Assembly (NCBI RefSeq): GCF_900177345.1
Contig: NZ_FWZT01000027.1
Coordinates: 1 to 64,000, forward strand
Source of the DNA: Pseudobacteriovorax antillogorgiicola
Lineage (GTDB): Bacteria > Bdellovibrionota_B > Oligoflexia > Oligoflexales > Oligoflexaceae
Direction of reading: 5' to 3'
Length of the DNA: 64,000 nt
The translations under genes were made by a program, and so were the position numbers. The notes below the pieces were generated by a model. That model was not told where the DNA came from and did not search any database. It saw only the letters and a program-made list of their open reading frames with translations. Positions 25,332 to 35,600 of the stretch are shown here, one piece after another. Each line of letters begins with the position of its first letter. The first letter of the stretch is position 1.

Positions 25332-28300
25332 GAATATCCCTTGGGTCGAATGGATTTGTCACTCTAACTTTAGCTTTTTAACAGGTGCTTCTCATCCCGA
25401 AGACTACATTCTTCGAGCTAGTGAGTTGTCTTACCGCGGCATTGGAATCTGTGACTACGATGGTCTCTATGGAGTGGTGCGTGCTCATCGTCAATGGGAA
25501 ACCATGGGCAAGCCACTCAAACTGATCATCGGCGCAGAAGTTCATCTTGCACCTCACCATAAGCTACCGATCACACTACGGGATAGCTTAGTCTTAAAAG
25601 CATCTAGCTATGAAGGGTATCAAAATCTTTGCGTTATCCTTAGCCGCGTTCATCACCAGAGCAAAACGGAAGGCTTTATAACTTTAGATGACCTAGCTAG
25701 CATGCCCGTTGTCGATCTGGTCTGCATCCAACCCATGCGTGGTATCATCAGGCGGGAAGGTGTGCCTGCTGCACGAGAGCACTACTACAAGCTCAAAGAA
25801 ATTTTTGGTCAGAGGCTTTCTCTTACAGTCAGTCGCCACCTGAACCCTGCCGAAGATCGCTGGATTGAGCCGACTCTAGCCCTTGGTCAAAGCCTTGAAA
25901 TTCCCATTCTTATGAGCCAAGACGCATTTTTTCACCGGCCTCAAGAAAAAGATCTCTGTGATGTGGTACAGGCCATCCGCCTCAATAAGACCGTTGCCGA
26001 ATCAGTGCCTCATATGTTTGCTAACGATGAGCGGTCCCTTCATAACTTAAATGAACTTCATGCCCGCTACCATGAGCTACCTTGTTTTCACGATGCTCTG
26101 GCTCATAGCCTCGACCTGCTCGATAGCTTCCAATTTGATCTGCGAGAACTCAAGTACTCTTACCCTCAAGAGATGATACCTGATGGTTTTACATCGCAAA
26201 GCTATTTGGAGCACCTCGTCTGGGAAGCTTTCGAGACGTATGCATCCTGCAAAGATCATCTCCGAGATGTGATTCGCAAGGAGCTGCAACTGATTCGCAT
26301 TCTGGAGTTTGCTGACTACTTTCTCACCGTCTGGGATATTGTTCAATGGGCTCGCAAGAAAAATATTCTATGTCAGGGTCGAGGCTCAGCGGCAAACTCA
26401 ACTGTTTGCTTTATGCTTGGCATCACTTCGGTAGATCCATCTCTCTTTGAACTGCTATTCGAGCGCTTTTTAAGCCTTGAGCGCGGCGATCCACCGGATA
26501 TTGACGTAGACTTCGAGCACGAACGCCGGGAAGAGGTGATCCAATACATTTATGAACGCTACGGCCGCCCTCGCGCTGCTATGGTAGCAAATGTCATAAC
26601 CTTTCGTAGCCGTGGCGCGATTCGCTCTGTGGGTAAGGCCTTAGGCATCAGCGAACACACACTCAGCGCTGCGGCAAAGTCTCAAGAAGACATTCACTCC
26701 TATCGAAAGTCACCTGGTCAGCGTCTGGAAAAGTTGCAGCAGGAAGAGGGGCGCGATATCCCCTGGCAGCTATGGAGCAACTTATCAGAACGCCTTAAGG
26801 GCTTTCCCCGGCATATGGGTCTTCACTCTGGAGGCTTTATCATCAGCCAGCACCCCCTTGATAGCATCGTGCCTCAGGAACCCGCTACTATGGAAGGACG
26901 AACCGTAGTCCAGTGGGCAAAGGATGATATTGAATACCTCAACCTCTTCAAAATTGATGTATTGGCTTTGGGCATGCTCACAGTGCTGAAACGCTGCATT
27001 GAAATGGCAAAGAGCCATTATCAGAGAAATCTATCCCTAGCAGAGATTCCCCAAGGGGATGAAGAAACCTATGCTATGATTCAGCGGGCAGAAACCGTCG
27101 GCACCTTCCAAATTGAGTCTCGGGCCCAAATGTCGATGTTGCCACGACTCAGGCCCAAAACATTCTATGATCTCGTCGTCCAGATTGGAATTATCCGCCC
27201 TGGCCCCATCCAAGGAGGTTTAATTCACCCCTTTTTGCGCCGCCGGGATGGGCTGGAAGAGGTTATTTATCCCCACCCCAAGCTCAAGCCAATCCTAGAG
27301 CGAACCCAAGGGGTGCCTATCTTCCAAGAACAGGTGATGCGGGTGGCCATGGCCGTTGGCAACTTTAGCCCAGGAGAGGCCGACCAGCTGCGCAAGCAGA
27401 TTGGATCTTGGTCCATCAATAAGAATATGGGGCCACTGATTCAAAAGCTTGAGCAAGGTATGAGGCAGAACGGGATCAAAGAGATATTCGTGCAGCAAAT
27501 CATCGGCCATTTACGAGGCTTTGCCGACTATGGATTCCCCGAGTCTCATGCGGCCTCTTTCGCTTTGCTTGCCTATGCCTCATCCTACTTTAAATGCCAC
27601 TTGCGAGAGGTTTTCTATACATCTTTGATTAACTCTCAGCCCATGGGTTTCTACTCAGTTCATGCGCTTCTTCAATCAGCACGTCGCGAAGGGAGTATCA
27701 TCCGGCCCATCTCTTTAAATCAATCTCAATGGCTTTCAACTTTGGAGCATATTGAAGGAGATCAGTTTGCCATACGCCTAGGCTTTCACCTGGTCCGCGG
27801 ACTATCCAAAAATGGTGGCCAAGCCCTTCTTCAATTGCGTGAAAAACATGGCACTTGGTCCGATCTATACAAATACTTGCAGCAGAACCCTTTAAATCGC
27901 TCGGATCTGACAGCTCTTGTTGCGGCTGATTCCTTTGCAGACCTAGGCATCCCAAGAGCTGAAGCTCTATGGATCGCCGAAGCAGCTCCTTTCGCAGATT
28001 TGGTGGAAGAGGACTTGCAGGCACGCCTCCCTAAAGAAGATGCCTTTAGTAAGATTGAAAAAGATTTTGAAGCATTCTCCACTAGTTTAGGCGAACACCC
28101 CAGCTCTCTTATTCGGCGCCAGTACTGGAACTATGCTATTCCTATCCATGACCTGACACTCGCACAAGACCTTAAGAGCTTGATCCCGAATCAGACCGTT
28201 TACGTTTTTGGTATGGTTTTGGTTCGCCAAAGTCCACTTACAGCAAAGGGCATGATTTTTTTCACTCTTGAAGATGAAACAGGTTTTATAAATCTAGCCT

Positions 28301-28533
28301 TCACGCCACCGATCAGCAAACAATATAGTGAGATCATCAACCGTCAGGGTTTCATTTGCATCTCTGGAAAGCTTCAGTCTGTTCAAGAGGGGCACTCCAT
28401 CTTAGTGCGCAAGGTATATCCTGCTCATAGCAGCCCTAAGGTGATCGACCTTAAAAAGCTGAGAGCGATCCACAATACAGAAGACAGTCCAGCTAGCCGA
28501 AAAACTCTACAGAGGGCACGCAACTACATGTGA
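25315..28533 (+). CDS. dnaE2: error-prone DNA polymerase III alpha subunit (DnaE2/ImuC)
   Basis: The 1072-residue C-family polymerase has an N-terminal PHP domain (ICHSNFSFLTGASHPEDY, with CDYDGLYG in place of the usual TDHDG, so metal ligands are partly lost), polymerase acidic residues in PDIDVDFEHERREEV and FKIDVLALGMLT, helix-hairpin-helix segments and a C-terminal OB fold (YVFGMVLVRQSP ... FFTLEDETGFINL). The C-terminal tau-binding tail of DnaE1 is absent, as expected for DnaE2. It carries out mutagenic translesion synthesis with ImuA and ImuB after SOS induction. Third and last gene of the cassette. Confidence 0.92.
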   Translation: MAYSLKNIPWVEWICHSNFSFLTGASHPEDYILRASELSYRGIGICDYDGLYGVVRAHRQWETMGKPLKLIIGAEVHLAPHHKLPITLRDSLVLKASSYEGYQNLCVILSRVHHQSKTEGFITLDDLASMPVVDLVCIQPMRGIIRREGVPAAREHYYKLKEIFGQRLSLTVSRHLNPAEDRWIEPTLALGQSLEIPILMSQDAFFHRPQEKDLCDVVQAIRLNKTVAESVPHMFANDERSLHNLNELHARYHELPCFHDALAHSLDLLDSFQFDLRELKYSYPQEMIPDGFTSQSYLEHLVWEAFETYASCKDHLRDVIRKELQLIRILEFADYFLTVWDIVQWARKKNILCQGRGSAANSTVCFMLGITSVDPSLFELLFERFLSLERGDPPDIDVDFEHERREEVIQYIYERYGRPRAAMVANVITFRSRGAIRSVGKALGISEHTLSAAAKSQEDIHSYRKSPGQRLEKLQQEEGRDIPWQLWSNLSERLKGFPRHMGLHSGGFIISQHPLDSIVPQEPATMEGRTVVQWAKDDIEYLNLFKIDVLALGMLTVLKRCIEMAKSHYQRNLSLAEIPQGDEETYAMIQRAETVGTFQIESRAQMSMLPRLRPKTFYDLVVQIGIIRPGPIQGGLIHPFLRRRDGLEEVIYPHPKLKPILERTQGVPIFQEQVMRVAMAVGNFSPGEADQLRKQIGSWSINKNMGPLIQKLEQGMRQNGIKEIFVQQIIGHLRGFADYGFPESHAASFALLAYASSYFKCHLREVFYTSLINSQPMGFYSVHALLQSARREGSIIRPISLNQSQWLSTLEHIEGDQFAIRLGFHLVRGLSKNGGQALLQLREKHGTWSDLYKYLQQNPLNRSDLTALVAADSFADLGIPRAEALWIAEAAPFADLVEEDLQARLPKEDAFSKIEKDFEAFSTSLGEHPSSLIRRQYWNYAIPIHDLTLAQDLKSLIPNQTVYVFGMVLVRQSPLTAKGMIFFTLEDETGFINLAFTPPISKQYSEIINRQGFICISGKLQSVQEGHSILVRKVYPAHSSPKVIDLKKLRAIHNTEDSPASRKTLQRARNYM

Positions 28534-28537
28534 AGCC

Positions 28538-29566
28538 TTAGCCCTGCTCAAGCCGGGCTAATGAGTGCGCTACAAGTGCTCCCATCGAATCGCACTTCAA
28601 AAATTTATCGTCTTGATAATGATCGCTCATTTGTTGGCGCAGAGACAATACATTTTCATAAGGAGCAACCATATCTGATCGCATCACATTGAGCAGTTGA
28701 TCCAAACGAAAGGCTGCGGAATGAGCCCGACTTTTAATCAAAGCCCGCTCTTCCTTTTGATACTGATCAACGGATTCAGGGCTTAAAAAGTCCATAACGA
28801 CCTTCACGTAGTCGCTATTTTGGACGAAAAACTGGGGCAGGTAGACTTTCTTAGTTGGCTCATAACTTTGTTGATCAAAGTCTATGCAACGAATTCGGTA
28901 AAAATTTTCTTCAAAATCCATGGTAATATCCACCACAAAGTTGGCTGAATGCATATCCCCCAGCAGACGCAAAAAACAGCGTTCATTGAACTTCACAAAC
29001 TCCTTTGCCACCCGCACCTTATTCGTATCCTTAGCCATCAAAAAACGATTCGCGAACACATCCCCTGGAATACCGTAAATATGCTCTTCTATAAGAGTAT
29101 TTTCGAAGAACATAAAGCCGATGCGATTAGGGGACAGAATATGCTCAAGCTCTAGCCCGTAGATCCGCGATGCATCCGCCTCTTTCACATAAAAGTAGTC
29201 AAAATTTTCATTGAGAGTATTCATGATTCTAATACGGAAGGGTTTGGTATTGCCATAAAGACAAAGATCCACCCGATCGACCACCAGATGCTGGCAAACC
29301 TTAAGATTACCGTCGGCCCTTAGAAAAGCATAGATTTGAAGTAAGCCATCGTGAACTTCCTGCTGTTCGCCCTGGGGGTAATTGACTGTAACCCAGAGAG
29401 TATCATCACCATTCTTATCATAAAGAGCGAAAGAGTCTGAAAACCGCAGTAAGTCTTCATAGTGAACTGCTAATCGACAGCCCCGATTGAACGTGCGCAG
29501 ATAGCGATCGAAAGACTCCGAAACTCTATAGGTATCTTTCTTGCGACTGATGAGCTTCTTCTTCAC
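28538..29566 (-). CDS. kinase-fold-like protein of unknown function
   Basis: The frame extends to 29602, but GTG 29566 is chosen because AGGGGG (29571-29576) precedes it. The 342-residue product has in its middle LLGDMHSANFVVD followed 20 residues later by IRCIDFDQQSYEP. These resemble the catalytic (HGDxHxxN) and metal-binding (IDFD/E) motifs of aminoglycoside phosphotransferase/HipA-type small-molecule kinases. No glycine-rich ATP loop is obvious. The C-terminal 100 residues are helical. A PilZ gene lies 46 bases upstream and is probably in the same transcript, hinting at c-di-GMP-linked control. The true activity is unknown. Confidence 0.5.
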   Translation of the reverse strand: MKKKLISRKKDTYRVSESFDRYLRTFNRGCRLAVHYEDLLRFSDSFALYDKNGDDTLWVTVNYPQGEQQEVHDGLLQIYAFLRADGNLKVCQHLVVDRVDLCLYGNTKPFRIRIMNTLNENFDYFYVKEADASRIYGLELEHILSPNRIGFMFFENTLIEEHIYGIPGDVFANRFLMAKDTNKVRVAKEFVKFNERCFLRLLGDMHSANFVVDITMDFEENFYRIRCIDFDQQSYEPTKKVYLPQFFVQNSDYVKVVMDFLSPESVDQYQKEERALIKSRAHSAAFRLDQLLNVMRSDMVAPYENVLSLRQQMSDHYQDDKFLKCDSMGALVAHSLARLEQG

Positions 29567-29612
29567 ATTGCCCCCTACGATTATGTAGGAGCATCCTAGC
29601 AAAGATCATCGC

Positions 29613-29987
29613 TCAAGACGACATCTTATGCTTCTGAATCAAGTAGCGTTGCTCGCTCATGATCCGAGGTAGAGGCAGGCCAGGCGCTTTGGCAAAGCGA
29701 ATAGAAATCTTACGTCCATCGATGCGCATGACACGACCTAATACCGGCTCGCCTCCACGATGGCTAAATTGGATAAAACCTTGAATTGTTTCATTCGGTA
29801 AGAAAGACATGCCTGGCTCTAGAAGAAAGCTACAGCCTCCTTCAGAAATATCTAGAATGAGATACCTTTTACTGTCTGTCTTGAGAATGGGGTGCTCCCC
29901 GTGAGGGTACACAATGCGGAAAAATGCACGTTTATTTTTTTGAATAGCGGAACGATTTGCGGTCATAACTTTGGTCCTCCCGCTCAC
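29613..29987 (-). CDS. PilZ domain protein
   Basis: The 124-residue protein is a single PilZ domain: KRAFFRIVYP supplies the arginine pair of the RxxxR loop, followed by YLILDISEGGCSFLL, the (D/N)xSxxG motif. PilZ domains bind cyclic di-GMP. This one stands free in the cytoplasm and likely acts by binding a partner. It is upstream of the kinase-fold-like gene. Confidence 0.85.
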   Translation of the reverse strand: MSGRTKVMTANRSAIQKNKRAFFRIVYPHGEHPILKTDSKRYLILDISEGGCSFLLEPGMSFLPNETIQGFIQFSHRGGEPVLGRVMRIDGRKISIRFAKAPGLPLPRIMSEQRYLIQKHKMSS

Positions 29988-30052
29988 CGTATCGGAAAAA
30001 CCTTGTTTAGACTTAAGCTCCTGAAAGACATGTAAGATTTACCACTAAAGCA

Positions 30053-30074
30053 AGAAAAGCCCAAACCCTGGGCT
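30053..30074 (-). terminator. terminator after ammonium transporter gene
   Basis: On the minus strand a 6-bp stem AGCCCA/TGGGCT (30058-30063 and 30069-30074) is followed by TTTTCTTG. It lies between amtB and the PilZ gene, so the two are separate units. Confidence 0.5.
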
Positions 30075-30148
30075 AGCAGGATCAGGGCTTTGGAGTTTCC
30101 AAGAATACGAAACTAGCATTCTAATCATAAACGACAGCACATCGAACG

Positions 30149-31543
30149 CTATATATAGGCGACCTCTTTAGAGTCAGCAGTCACGCCCTCTTTTTTCTCG
30201 GCCTTCGCTTCTTCACTTTCCTTTTGCATCATGAGATACAAGCCACGGTAGGCTGAAAGACCATGCTCATGATGGTCGAGGCCAACCCTCTCAACCTCTT
30301 CACTTACCCGGATGCCCGTTGTTACCTTAAGCAAGTAGAACATACCGAAAGCAAAACCAAACGAGAAAAGACCAATCGCAACAACTCCGATCAGCTGACT
30401 CATAAACTGAGCTGTTGAGGCCAATTCACCAAAGAGCCCCACTGCTAAAGTTCCCCAAATACCACAAACAAGATGAACTGATACGGCACCAACGGGATCA
30501 TCAATTTCCATACGATCCAAGGTTAGAACAGAGCCAACTACCAACATACCTGCAATCAGTCCTATAGCAGCTGCCGACATCACTGACATCTGATCTGCTC
30601 CAGCTGTAATACCAACAAGCCCAGCAAGAGCGCCGTTAAGAACCATTGTGAGGTCAAGGTGCTTGATAAAGAATGAAGTAGCGATCATAGAACCGATAAT
30701 ACCTGCTGCCCCTGCAATCGAGGTGGTTACAAATACCTTAGAAACAGCCCCGGCATCCGCAGAAAGTACAGATCCACCATTAAAGCCAAACCAACCGAAC
30801 CAGAGCAAGAAAACACCGATCGTAGCAAGAGGCATGCTATGAGGATAAATCGGCTTGATCACACCCTTACCTAGATACTTTCCAAGTCTTGGGCCTAGCA
30901 GAATCGCACCTGCAAGAGCTCCCCAGCCACCAACACTGTGAACAAGGCTTGAACCGGCGAAGTCATAGAATGGCGTCGATAGAGTGTCCAGAAAACCTCC
31001 GCCCCACTTCCACATTCCAACGATGGGATAGCAAATTGCAACGAATACCGTGGAGAACATAATGAACGAACTTACCTTAATTCGCTCTGCAACAGCGCCT
31101 GAGACGATGGTCGCGGTTGTAGCAGCAAACATGGCTTGAAAAATAAAGTCTGTCCAGTAGGTGTAATTCTCATTGTACGCAGTGGTCAACCCCTGGGCAT
31201 CAGTCCCCACACCAAAGCCCGCGAAGCCAAAGAACCCCCCTGCAAATTCTGCCCCTGGATACATCAAGTTGAAGCCAATGGCTGCATAGCTCAACAAACC
31301 AATGGCTAGCACAGCTACGTTTTTAAATAGGATATTAACCGCGTTTTTCTGCTGCGAAAGACCAGCCTCTAGTGTTGCAAAACCCAAGTGCATCATGAAC
31401 ACTAGCGCTGTGGCAATGAGAATCCATAGATTTCCAACGCTGAAAGCTATCGTCGTATCGGCCGCTAAAGCCGGCTGCGATAAAGTCAATGCCAGAAGCC
31501 ATGCTCCTGCCCATTGCAGAGACTTCTTAGTTAAGAGCTTCAT
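30149..31543 (-). CDS. amtB: ammonium transporter
   Basis: The 464-residue membrane protein has a signal-like first helix (residues 1-27, cleaved after LALA) and then 11 helices. Family marks are FWLILIATALVFMMHLG-like opening, the VHSVGGWGALAGAILLGPRLG segment with the first channel His, and SVHLVCGIWGTLAVGLFGE with the second His. It conducts ammonium/ammonia across the inner membrane. The C-terminal tail is extended and Lys/Glu-rich. No glnK/PII gene is adjacent, which is unusual since amtB-glnK are commonly linked. Confidence 0.92.
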   Translation of the reverse strand: MKLLTKKSLQWAGAWLLALTLSQPALAADTTIAFSVGNLWILIATALVFMMHLGFATLEAGLSQQKNAVNILFKNVAVLAIGLLSYAAIGFNLMYPGAEFAGGFFGFAGFGVGTDAQGLTTAYNENYTYWTDFIFQAMFAATTATIVSGAVAERIKVSSFIMFSTVFVAICYPIVGMWKWGGGFLDTLSTPFYDFAGSSLVHSVGGWGALAGAILLGPRLGKYLGKGVIKPIYPHSMPLATIGVFLLWFGWFGFNGGSVLSADAGAVSKVFVTTSIAGAAGIIGSMIATSFFIKHLDLTMVLNGALAGLVGITAGADQMSVMSAAAIGLIAGMLVVGSVLTLDRMEIDDPVGAVSVHLVCGIWGTLAVGLFGELASTAQFMSQLIGVVAIGLFSFGFAFGMFYLLKVTTGIRVSEEVERVGLDHHEHGLSAYRGLYLMMQKESEEAKAEKKEGVTADSKEVAYI

Positions 31544-31737
31544 AGAGATTCTCCTCGATCTTTGGTTGATTCGTGAACTTAATCCAGAATAGCAACAACG
31601 ATGCCAAGGCTATGAAAACTCTCGAAAACGGATTATAACGCTCGCATTATTCGCAACTTAGGGACTAAACCTGGGAAAGCTTTTCATACATGTTTAAGGA
31701 AAAAAAGCAACAATTGTGAAGTCTAAACAGAAGAACT

Positions 31738-32580
31738 CTACTTCTTCGTAGGTTGAGGTATTGAACCTGTTTGCACCTCCCGAGTCGTTGGTATGCGGAT
31801 GATAAGGGAGTTATGCGCAACTGAACGCAAAACAGGCTGAAACTTGACATAATAGAAACCCCAGGAGGCAAGCTGACTTCGAAAGAAGTTTGATTCCACT
31901 GTAGCGGGGAAATCCATTTCATTACGTAAGATCGGCTTATCATCATCTTTGTTCCAGTGCGCAAAAATCTGACTGCCTGCCAGATCCGTGGGTGGAATCT
32001 GCATAAAGCGTTTAGGGGGCGAGCCTGGTGACGCTAGTAACGATGCTTGGGAGTGATGCATATGATAACGTCCCAGATAGGTGCGGCGTCCATAAAGATA
32101 CTTCCAGCAAATTTTTTTAGTTGCCTTAGGAACTTCCAATATTAACTGAGAACTCATCCTGAGATTGAGAGCCATCTTTGCTTCCAACTTGACGATTCGA
32201 TTGGCTGTAAGCTCTTCTCCCAGCTTGATAAAGCGATCGGTAAACAGATAGCGATGCACCTGAATAGCACCCGTCTTCATAAATAACCTACACGCACCAA
32301 GCCGAATTGTAAGTCGCGATGGGGGGCCTTGGTATGCTCCGTAAGGAAGCGACTTAAATCGACTCACAGACTTCCCAATCGCAAATCCTACCGGGAAAGA
32401 AGACTCGAATTTGATAGCTTGGGTGCTTTTCTCTAGATCTTTATAATAGTCACTCTCTTCAACTCGATCTTTTTCCTTGCCGCCATCTAGAGTGAAGTTC
32501 ATATCATCGGCAATCGTTTTCTTCTTTGGCGAGCAAGAAACCACGACCAGAGCTGATACAAGCCAATAAATCCAAGCCAA
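31738..32580 (-). CDS. lipoprotein of unknown function
   Basis: A 280-residue protein with a lipoprotein signal ending VVSC (Cys16), then a charged linker (KKKTIADDMNFTL) and a mostly beta, basic middle (RLTIRLGACRLFMKTG, LRMSSQLILEVPK). Towards the end are WGFYYVKFQPV and LIIRIPTTREV. No family recognised. It lies 61 bases downstream of the large pseudokinase-phosphatase gene and may be co-transcribed with it. Confidence 0.55.
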   Translation of the reverse strand: MAWIYWLVSALVVVSCSPKKKTIADDMNFTLDGGKEKDRVEESDYYKDLEKSTQAIKFESSFPVGFAIGKSVSRFKSLPYGAYQGPPSRLTIRLGACRLFMKTGAIQVHRYLFTDRFIKLGEELTANRIVKLEAKMALNLRMSSQLILEVPKATKKICWKYLYGRRTYLGRYHMHHSQASLLASPGSPPKRFMQIPPTDLAGSQIFAHWNKDDDKPILRNEMDFPATVESNFFRSQLASWGFYYVKFQPVLRSVAHNSLIIRIPTTREVQTGSIPQPTKK

Positions 32581-32641
32581 GATCTTGCCCCTCTTGTCGT
32601 CCTAGTTTTCTTGAAACAGCACTTACTATCATATCATCACA

Positions 32642-35600
32642 CTATCCTGCTTGCTCAAGATCGGTTGCTGACCGCACCTTACATGAACCGATTTTCAATA
32701 CTATAAATGTGCAGTCATCATCTAATTGCTGCCCTTGCCACGTATCTTCCACCAAATTTTTTATTTTGTTTCGCACAAATTCAGCGCTTTCTCCATGACT
32801 AATCAGCCGATTAATCTGCCTGAGACTTAAGGTTTTCCCACTTGGTCCCGGTTGTTCGATGAGACCATCGGTATAGAGAAAAAAGATATCATCAGAAACA
32901 ATGGGCCCCTCTTCATAGCCAAACTGTGGATCATCTAGCCCCAATGGAGTACCTCCTTTAAGCAGCAATCCATGACCTCGGTTCCCCACCCGAAGAATAC
33001 TGTTGTGACCGGCGTTCAAGTAGTGAAAACTACCTTCGCGCAGATCAAAGCAAATCATTGCCATGGTCATTAAACGAGCCCCATCTGCCCCACAAACCGA
33101 CACCACATGATTTAGTTTACTAGCTAGAGAGTTCAGAAAATCCTTAGGTGGAATACGACTAATATCTTCACCCGCTGCGAATGCCATATGACTAGCCCCT
33201 GCAACCGCACCCGTAACCAAGGCAGACCCAACTCCGTGCCCAGTCACATCACCTATGAGAAGATAAAGCCTCTGACTTTCCTCATGAAAAAATGTGCTAA
33301 ACCAGTCGCCCCCTACTGTCTCTGCTGCCTGATAGTAGCTAGCTAGAAGAGTATCACCAAAGCTAGACCGTGATGAAAGTAGGGATCTTTGGATGACTTG
33401 GGCTGTTTCTGCTTCGATGGCTTCCAACCTCTTAAGGGATGTCACATCTCGAATGGTCACCAGCACTTTAAGCATGTCGTCATCTGCATTCAGAATCGGC
33501 GCCCAATCTAAATCAAGATAGCGTATATTATCTTCGGATAGGTGGAACGTCATTTCATGCACTAGAGAGTAGGGGTCGAGATCGCGACTGCGTATCATGT
33601 CTGAAATAGCTAGCCTGATTTGTGGGCTTACATCACTTTTTTGAAACAGAATATCGATTGCATTGCGACCTACAAACGATTCAACCCCTAAAATATCTCC
33701 GATGGAAATCGAGCACTCCGCAGTAACAGAAAGATCAGATGCGTTAAAAATCAAAATCCCTTGATTGATATGCTCAAGGATGGCTTTAATATCTCCTGTT
33801 TTCTCATAGACTCGTCGCTCCATATCCTCGGAAAGATTCATATATCCCATAAGTGCTGAAATCTGGTGAGAAAGCAGGCTCGCCAAACGAAGGTGATGCT
33901 GATCAAAAGCTCCACCCACATGATCATTCTCCAAATAAAATACTCTAACAAGCTGACCATAATGGATAACAGGTATCACGAGGATTGACTGTCGATCGTC
34001 TGGGCTATCCACAATCGGCTTCAAACTTCTAATCACTTGATGAATTCTCACATTAGTTGACAAGGTACTTTCCTCTAAAGAAAGATTGGGAAATGTCTTC
34101 TCGCCATGTATTTGACTATAGCGCAGCACATGCTCGCCAGTGCTACTATCACGCTCTAGAAGGTGTCCTTGATTGGCGCCAACTGTGGTTTTGAGAAGCT
34201 CAACTGACCTTTCTACAAAGTCTTGTGAATTCAGCTTTTCGGAGAATGTCCTTTGAGCTTGTTCCAAGATATCGATATCAATATCGCTCTCATCTCGGTG
34301 GTTTGATTTTTTGCTCGCAAGCCCGGCATGATCTACTAAATCCAGATCGGTTGGGCTTTGCCCACGCAAATAAGCTGAAATACCTGAAGCTCCAATGGCT
34401 TCCCAGGAACGAATTGCCTCACGAAGATGGTACAAGCTGAGTTGTTCCAACCCCATATCTTTGGTCATTCTAAAGGCCATTGTATGAAACTGTGCCGTCG
34501 GCTCTAAGCCACGGGTCGATGCAAAGATCTGAAATTTCTCTAGAGACTTCAATCGATCCATATTGGATCTTTGTAAAGATGGCTCGAACAAAGATCGAAA
34601 TCGATCCAATACATAGGGCTTATACTTGACCCACTTCTTCAACTTCGCTTCTATATGCCATCGATACAATCGAACTTGAAAACTCCTTGGCTTGATCTTT
34701 TGATATTCAAGACAAATAAGAAGTGAGAAGCTATAGATATAGGGCTCTGTTAAAATGGATACAATTGACTTTCTCAACCTAATTGCCTGACGCACAGCCT
34801 CAAATGCCTTCTCAAAGTTCCCATATAGATAATTCAAATACAATTCACCAAAATAGAAATATGCTCTATTGGTATCCGTTTTTAGATTTTGGAATAGATC
34901 ATCAGAAGATATCTCGGCTAGGCTCAAGTTCGGGTCTCGTTCAGAACTACCTAAACTTGTATGAATCGCCTTAGTTAAAAGAGTTGCATAGTAGTATTCG
35001 CGGTTGAGACTATTCTTGATCCTATTGATCGATCGTTCAGTAACTGCTGAAGCAAGTTCAAAATCATTCACCACAAAATAGAACATCATATATACAGCCA
35101 CTGATTCGGCAAGTTGATCCCCCGCCTCCCGACTAAGGTGAATCAGTTCTTCATAGTGTTTTTCTAGGTCATGAAAAGGAACATACCAATGATGTATCAG
35201 CACCACGTAACTATACAGTGAACGACTTTTTAGAAATAAAGAATCAATCTTTTCGATCTCTTGAGGAATCAATTTCGCAACCCGAGTCGCCAGGCGATCA
35301 AAGCCAATAAACCTAAGTGCCGCATAGACACCACACATACTATATGCAAGCTCTTCCGTACGGCCTTTCCGAAAACTCAAGTTGAAGCTAAGAAAGGCAA
35401 CATAACTCGCCATTTCTGGTTTATTCAGCATATATGCATTCAGTCCCAAAGACATCAACGCTTTCTGAACTAAGCTAGATTGTTGCCTTTGTTCAGCGGA
35501 TGGGATAGGCAAACGATCTAGCTTAGAAAAGCGAAAGATATTCCTAATACCACGCATAAGCTCGAATCCAAGTTTAATAGGATTCACCGCCTTTGCAACA

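Noticed and set aside
28538-28561. 7-bp inverted repeat TTAGCCC/GGGCTAA between dnaE2 and the kinase-like gene
   Set aside because: Lies over the end of the minus-strand coding region, has a 10-base loop and no T run; too weak to call.
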